DNA from: CAIYZT01 sp031385445
Lineage (GTDB): Bacteria > Pseudomonadota > Alphaproteobacteria > Rhodobacterales > Rhodobacteraceae
Assembly: GCA_031385445.1 (NCBI GenBank)
Contig: JANNBM010000013.1
Span: 1-64,000, forward strand
Length of the DNA stretch: 64,000 nt
Direction: 5' to 3'
Shown here: positions 61,301 through 64,000 of the stretch, in pieces
How positions within the stretch are numbered: position 1 is the first letter of the stretch
Layout of the letters: each line of letters opens with the position of its first letter
Position numbers and translations under genes: made by a program
Notes under the pieces: generated by a model
The model's input: the letters and a program-made list of their open reading frames with translations, nothing else
Told to the model about the DNA's origin: nothing
Databases searched by the model: none

Positions 61301-61779
61301 AGATCGCAGGCTCCGTCGCCTCGCGGCAGGAACGCAAATCGGCCAAGGGCAATCGGTTCGCTTTTGTGCAACTGTCTGATCCCACGGGCCTTTATGAGGT
61401 GACTGTCTTTTCAGACACGCTGGAGGCGGCGCGCGACCATCTGGAACCGGGCCGCAATGTGGTTCTGACGGTCGAGGCCAATCTGGACGGCGAGACGCTT
61501 AAACTGCTCGCCCGCGCGGCGCAGCCCATCGATTCCGTGGCCGCCGAAGCCGGGGCAGCGGCGATCCGGGTGCATGTGAACAAGCCCGAGGCAATCACCT
61601 CGGTCGCGGCGCTTTTGGCGCGCATCGAGGGGCGCCACCGCGCGCAGATCACGCTGTGCGTGGCCGATGCGGCGGGGCGTGAGATAGACCTGACCCTGCC
61701 CGAACCCTATCCCATCACGCCGCAAATCAGGGGCGCGATCAAGGCCATGCAGGGCGTGGTTCTGGTCGAAGAGGTTTGA
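58336..61779 (+). CDS. dnaE: DNA polymerase III subunit alpha
   Basis: Replicative polymerase. 1147 residues, normal for alphaproteobacterial DnaE. It begins with the PHP domain (FIHLRAHTEHSLLEGAIP; the usual metal residues of a proofreading PHP are partly changed, as common in DnaE1). Catalytic Asp408 and Asp410 lie in MPDFDIDFCMDRR, and Asp563 in LVKFDFLGLKTL. The helix-hairpin-helix, OB fold (about 990-1070) and C-terminal tail with ITLCVADAAGREIDLTLP follow. Starts at ATG 58336 after a purine-rich leader. Divergent from xdhA. No operon partner seen. Confidence 0.97.
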   Translation: MAPSLRFIHLRAHTEHSLLEGAIPVKKLVKLVAGMGMPAVAVTDTNNMFAALEFSVTALGEGIQPIIGCQIALAFDAVQPGERARAPAPLVLLAQDEAGYLNLMKLNSCLYIDGEKIGHGVVPQVTLPEIEAHSGGLICLTGGPEGPLGQLLQAGQIPKARALLDRLSAAFPARLYVELQRHPGEGGALPEAERLSERGAIELAYDMALPIVATNDVYFPKASMYEAHDALLCIADGSYVDQQEPRRRLTPQHYLKTEAEMCALFADLPEALANSVEIARRCAFAVYKRAPILPKFADDEVQELRRVANEGLAARLAVIPHSVTPDAYQARLDFELDVIIKMGFPGYFLIVADFIGWAKAKDIPVGPGRGSGAGSLVAYALAITDLDPLRYALLFERFLNPERVSMPDFDIDFCMDRREEVIQYVQGKYGRDKVAQIITFGALLSKAAVRDVGRVLQMPYMQVDRLSKMIPLEGVKPVSITKALADEPRLREAAKEEVVGRMLGYAQQIEGLYRNASTHAAGVVIGDRPLDHLVPLYRDPRSDMPATQFNMKWVEAAGLVKFDFLGLKTLTVIKNAMDLLALRGIAFDINLIPLDDQPSYDLYAAAKTVAVFQVESSGMMDALRRMKPTCIEDIVALVALYRPGPMENIPAYCEVKNGLRDLESIHPTIDHILAETQGIIVYQEQVMQIAQVMAGYSLGGADLLRRAMGKKIAEEMAKERPKFIEGAAATHNVGKEKAGEVFDLLEKFANYGFNKSHAAAYAVVSYQTAYLKANYPVEFMAAVMNCDLHLTDKLALYKREVDKLGIKTVAPNVNTSLATFTARDGQIVYALGALKNVGVDAMGLIVAARGGKPFASLFDFARRVDLKRIGKRPLEMLARAGAFDEMDPNRARVFEGLDPLGAYSAAVHDARSSNQVSLFGEAGTDIPEPRLPYRDDWLPVERLTQEHLAIGFYLSGHPLDDYMSALKRKDVMTLTEITRRAERGPFVGKIAGSVASRQERKSAKGNRFAFVQLSDPTGLYEVTVFSDTLEAARDHLEPGRNVVLTVEANLDGETLKLLARAAQPIDSVAAEAGAAAIRVHVNKPEAITSVAALLARIEGRHRAQITLCVADAAGREIDLTLPEPYPITPQIRGAIKAMQGVVLVEEV

Positions 61780-61801
61780 GCCTGCTTTGACGGTGGCAGT
61801 G

Positions 61802-61842
61802 GGGGGCTTTGTGCCCCCTCCCCAAGCGGCCCAAAAGGCCGC
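61802..61842. terminator. Tandem hairpins after dnaE
   Basis: Stem 1 gggggc/gccccc (61802-61818, TTTGT loop) and stem 2 gcggcc/ggccgc (61826-61842, CAAAA loop), then a CCCCCCCCGGG run. The plan (G-run hairpin, second hairpin, C-run with GGG) parallels the element at 43290-43350. Confidence 0.55.
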
Positions 61843-61880
61843 CTTCCCCCCCCGGGTGAGCATACCATAATGAAGGCGGA

Positions 61881-62969
61881 TCAGCGGGGTTTGATCAGAC
61901 GGCGGCCCAAGTTTGCAAGGATGACCGCCAGGAAGATGCGTGCGACGTGGTGGACGGTGACGTAGATCACGCTCATCTGCAGCGACAGGGCGATCAGGCT
62001 CATCTCGGCCAGACCGCCGGGCGCGAAGGCAAGGAAGGCCGCGGTTGCAGGCTCGCCTGTTTGGAATTTGACCAGCCCGGCAAATCCGAATGCCAAGGAC
62101 AGCGCGGCCACCGCGTTCAGGGCTGCCAATCGCGCGCCTTGGCGCAAAAGCGCGGGCGTGATCCCGACGAACCGCGCGCCAAGCCCGGTGCCCAGCACAA
62201 CTTGCGTGACCGAGATCAGCCAGCCGGGCGGAATGCCCTGCGCAAGGCCGAAGACATGCAGCCCTGACGACAGCGCAATCGGCCCGGTGATGATATAGCC
62301 CGGAAACCGCAAGGCCTTGGCTATCGCCACCCCGGCCCCCGCCGCCACCAGCATCATGCCCACGTCCCAAACTGTCAGCGGCACCGCAGCCCCGGTCATC
62401 TGCGCGCCCGAAGCCGAGCCAACCACATGGCCCGTCAGCGCCCAAAAGATCAGCGGCACCGTCACGATGGTCAGGATCAGCCGCAAGAACTGCAAAACCG
62501 TCAGCAGGCCCACATTCGCCCCCGCCGCCTCGCCCAGCTGTACGCTTTCGATCAAACCGCCCGGAACCGCGCCGAAAAACGCATCGACGGGCCGCAGGCC
62601 CCCGGCGCGAAAGATGTGATATCCGGTGAAATGCGCCAACGGAACAAAGGCGCAAAGCGCCAAAAGCGAGGGCCACCACCCCAAAGCCGCCTGCGCCACC
62701 TGCGGCGTGAAGGCCCCGCCGATCGCCACGCCGATCACCGGCACAAACGAAAACCGCAGTCGGGCGGGCAGGGTGATCACGCGGCCGAACGGCCGGATCT
62801 GAAACGCCGCGAGCGTGCCTGCAGCAATCACTGAACCCAACAGATAGCCCAGCGGCAAATGGGCAAAGTGTCCCAAAACCCCGCCCGCGCTGCCGATCAG
62901 CAGCGTGATGCCAAGCGCGGTCAGGTCAGTGCGGCGAATCCCATCGGCGAGGGTCTGAAAGCCCGTCAC
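61881..62969 (-). CDS. AbrB-family membrane protein (putative ammonia monooxygenase/regulator annotation)
   Basis: 362 residues with ten or so hydrophobic segments in two tandem repeats, the AbrB (DUF 'ammonia monooxygenase') membrane family. Repeated signatures are LGYLLGSVIAAG, FGAVPGGLIESVQLGE and ILTIVTVPLIFWAL in the first half, and FPGYIITGPIALSSGLHVFG then FLAFAPGGLAEMSLIALSL in the second. Despite old labels, no monooxygenase catalytic site is visible; a transporter-like or envelope role is more likely. The start is ATG 62969; slyX lies 6 bases upstream on the same strand and may be co-transcribed. Confidence 0.85.
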   Translation of the reverse strand: MTGFQTLADGIRRTDLTALGITLLIGSAGGVLGHFAHLPLGYLLGSVIAAGTLAAFQIRPFGRVITLPARLRFSFVPVIGVAIGGAFTPQVAQAALGWWPSLLALCAFVPLAHFTGYHIFRAGGLRPVDAFFGAVPGGLIESVQLGEAAGANVGLLTVLQFLRLILTIVTVPLIFWALTGHVVGSASGAQMTGAAVPLTVWDVGMMLVAAGAGVAIAKALRFPGYIITGPIALSSGLHVFGLAQGIPPGWLISVTQVVLGTGLGARFVGITPALLRQGARLAALNAVAALSLAFGFAGLVKFQTGEPATAAFLAFAPGGLAEMSLIALSLQMSVIYVTVHHVARIFLAVILANLGRRLIKPR

Positions 62970-62975
62970 GAACCC

Positions 62976-63176
62976 CTACCAATGCGGCGGTTTGACATCG
63001 GCGGCGGGGGCCTCTGCACCTGCGGCTTCGCGCTCGGCCTCCCGCTCCATCAGCATATGCACCCGGCGGGTGAGGGTGTCGATTTCGCGGCCCTGACGCG
63101 CGACCACATCCGACAAATCCTCAAGCGCGCCGATCAGATGCGCCGCGCGCTCTTCGAGACTGTCCAATCGGTCCAT
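62976..63176 (-). CDS. slyX: SlyX family small protein
   Basis: 66 residues from ATG 63176: an N-terminal coiled coil (MDRLDSLEERAAHLIGALED, then LSDVVARQGREIDTLTRRV) and a short Pro-rich end VKPPHW. This size and the final PPHW match SlyX proteins. The longer frame reaching further upstream reads antisense through hisS and has no family character. Function of SlyX is unknown. It sits between hisS (divergent) and the AbrB-family gene. Confidence 0.85.
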   Translation of the reverse strand: MDRLDSLEERAAHLIGALEDLSDVVARQGREIDTLTRRVHMLMEREAEREAAGAEAPAADVKPPHW

Positions 63177-63251
63177 TTCCGCGATCCCCTGCTTGCCGAG
63201 CCTGCCCCCAAGCGGTAGAGCAAAGCCCAAGCGATGCAAAGGGTAAGTCCG

Positions 63252-64000
63252 ATGTCCGAAGCCAAAATCCGTCGTCCGCGCGCCGAAACCCCAAAAGGGT
63301 TTCGCGACTATTTTGGCGCCGAGGTGACTGAACGCAATGCCATGCTGGCGGCCATCGGCGCGGTTTATCATCGCTTTGGCTTTGATCCGCTTGAGACGAG
63401 CGCGGTCGAAACGGTCGAGGCTTTGGGCAAGTTTCTGCCGGATGTGGACCGCCCGAATGCGGGCGTTTTCGGCTGGCAGGATGAAGACGCCGACTGGCTG
63501 GCGCTGCGTTATGATCTGACCGCGCCTTTGGCCCGGGTGGCCGCGCAGTACCGCAACGATCTGCCCAGCCCGTACCGCCGCTATGCCATGGGTCCGGTCT
63601 GGCGCAATGAAAAGCCAGGGCCGGGGCGGTTTCGCCAGTTTTATCAATGTGATGCGGATACAGTGGGCGCGCCATCGGTGGCGGCGGATGCCGAAATTTG
63701 CATGATGCTGTGCGACGCACTGGAGGCGGTGGGGATCGAGCGCGGCGATTACGTGATCAAGGTCAATAACCGCAAAGTGCTGAACGGCGTGATGGAAGTC
63801 GCTGGCCTCGCTGGCGATGAAAAGGCAGCAGAGCGTGGCATCGTTCTGCGCGCCATCGACAAGATAGATCGGCTAGGCGAGGAAGGCGTGCGCGCGCTGC
63901 TCGGGGCCGGGCGGAAGGATGAAAGCGGGGACTTCACGAAAGGTGCGGGGCTTGGAGAGGCGCAGATTGAGCAAGTGCTAGATTATGTTGACTTCGAAGG
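63252..64000 (+). CDS. hisS: Histidyl-tRNA synthetase (3' end outside window)
   Basis: Charges tRNA-His. 249 codons are visible from ATG 63252 (MSEAKIRRPRAETPKGFRDYF). Motif 1 region TPKGFRDYFGAEVTERNAML, the motif 2 loop GPVWRNEKPGPGRFRQFYQCD with conserved Arg residues, and DVVGAPSVAADAEI-like DTVGAPSVAADAEICM are all seen. The anticodon-binding domain and motif 3 lie beyond the edge. AAGGGT upstream is a weak ribosome binding site. The length of the class II core and full motif 2 favour HisS over the regulatory paralogue HisZ. Confidence 0.92.
   Translation, partial: MSEAKIRRPRAETPKGFRDYFGAEVTERNAMLAAIGAVYHRFGFDPLETSAVETVEALGKFLPDVDRPNAGVFGWQDEDADWLALRYDLTAPLARVAAQYRNDLPSPYRRYAMGPVWRNEKPGPGRFRQFYQCDADTVGAPSVAADAEICMMLCDALEAVGIERGDYVIKVNNRKVLNGVMEVAGLAGDEKAAERGIVLRAIDKIDRLGEEGVRALLGAGRKDESGDFTKGAGLGEAQIEQVLDYVDFE

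Noticed and set aside
58870..61371. An 833-codon open frame on the minus strand inside dnaE
   Set aside because: Fully antisense to a clear DNA polymerase III alpha gene, with no domain or start context.
61881..62969. Ammonia monooxygenase function for the AbrB-family gene
   Set aside because: The label is inherited from old annotation of this membrane family; no copper-binding or monooxygenase motif is visible.

Overview
The window reads as a piece of an alphaproteobacterial chromosome of the order Rhodobacterales (Paracoccaceae/Roseobacteraceae type). This rests on high GC with strong third-position bias, the agl-type alpha-glucoside operon with an AglR-like LacI regulator, the L25-Pth pair, a SPOR-tailed D,D-carboxypeptidase, a large GcvT/FAD dehydrogenase and a beta-helix protein of a kind I associate with this order. 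No rRNA, tRNA, CRISPR array, insertion sequence or prophage block was seen. No gene-free stretch exceeds about 290 bases. Genes run off both ends: an alpha-galactosidase at the left edge and hisS at the right edge.

Layout. 1-6366: alpha-galactoside uptake and hydrolysis (binding protein, two permeases and GH36 alpha-galactosidase leftward; IclR regulator and ATPase divergent, rightward). 6422-14297: alpha-glucoside island aglEFGAK leftward, with the divergent regulator aglR. 14329-17148: fumarylacetoacetase, MBL hydrolase and ribulose-phosphate epimerase. 17202-21812: envelope and housekeeping genes (SPOR carboxypeptidase, HAD hydrolase, clpS, rsmC, a DUF4864 protein). 21945-24236: a beta-helix protein resembling a gene-transfer-agent head fibre. 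24479-28725: acs and an MFS transporter with an unusual Ala-rich insertion. 28778-34289: truA, ycjX-GNAT-ycjF, pth and rplY. 34519-39719: an MFS gene, galM, and a zinc-uptake regulon (znuA divergent from zur-znuC-znuB, with paired Zur boxes between them). 39721-40616: a decayed patch with a mutarotase remnant and a frameshifted acetyltransferase. 40790-48673: a dimethylglycine/sarcosine dehydrogenase-like gene, an operon with a metzincin-like membrane protein, two small membrane proteins and a GH25 muramidase lipoprotein, then DUF938, an amino-acid oxidase and an ArsR-SRPBCC pair. 48735-58162: one leftward operon joining xanthine dehydrogenase (xdhABC) to a BMP-family ABC importer. 58336-64000: dnaE, an AbrB-family membrane protein, slyX and hisS.

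How the genes work together. The left third is a specialised carbohydrate catabolism island with two complete ABC importers, each paired with its own hydrolase and its own regulator. The purine operon couples import of a purine or nucleoside with its oxidation. The zinc regulon is compact, and both directions can be controlled from the same 96-base spacer. The operon at 43397-45801 is the least explained part: a Cys- and Trp-rich membrane-embedded HExxH protein is encoded upstream of a peptidoglycan hydrolase, and its leader carries a 12-base tandem repeat.

Several small lesions cluster between 39.7 and 48.2 kb: two apparent one-base losses at G4/C4 tracts, one in-frame stop near a start, and one remnant gene. 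They could be real decay or homopolymer sequencing error, and they should be checked against raw reads before the genes are called dead.
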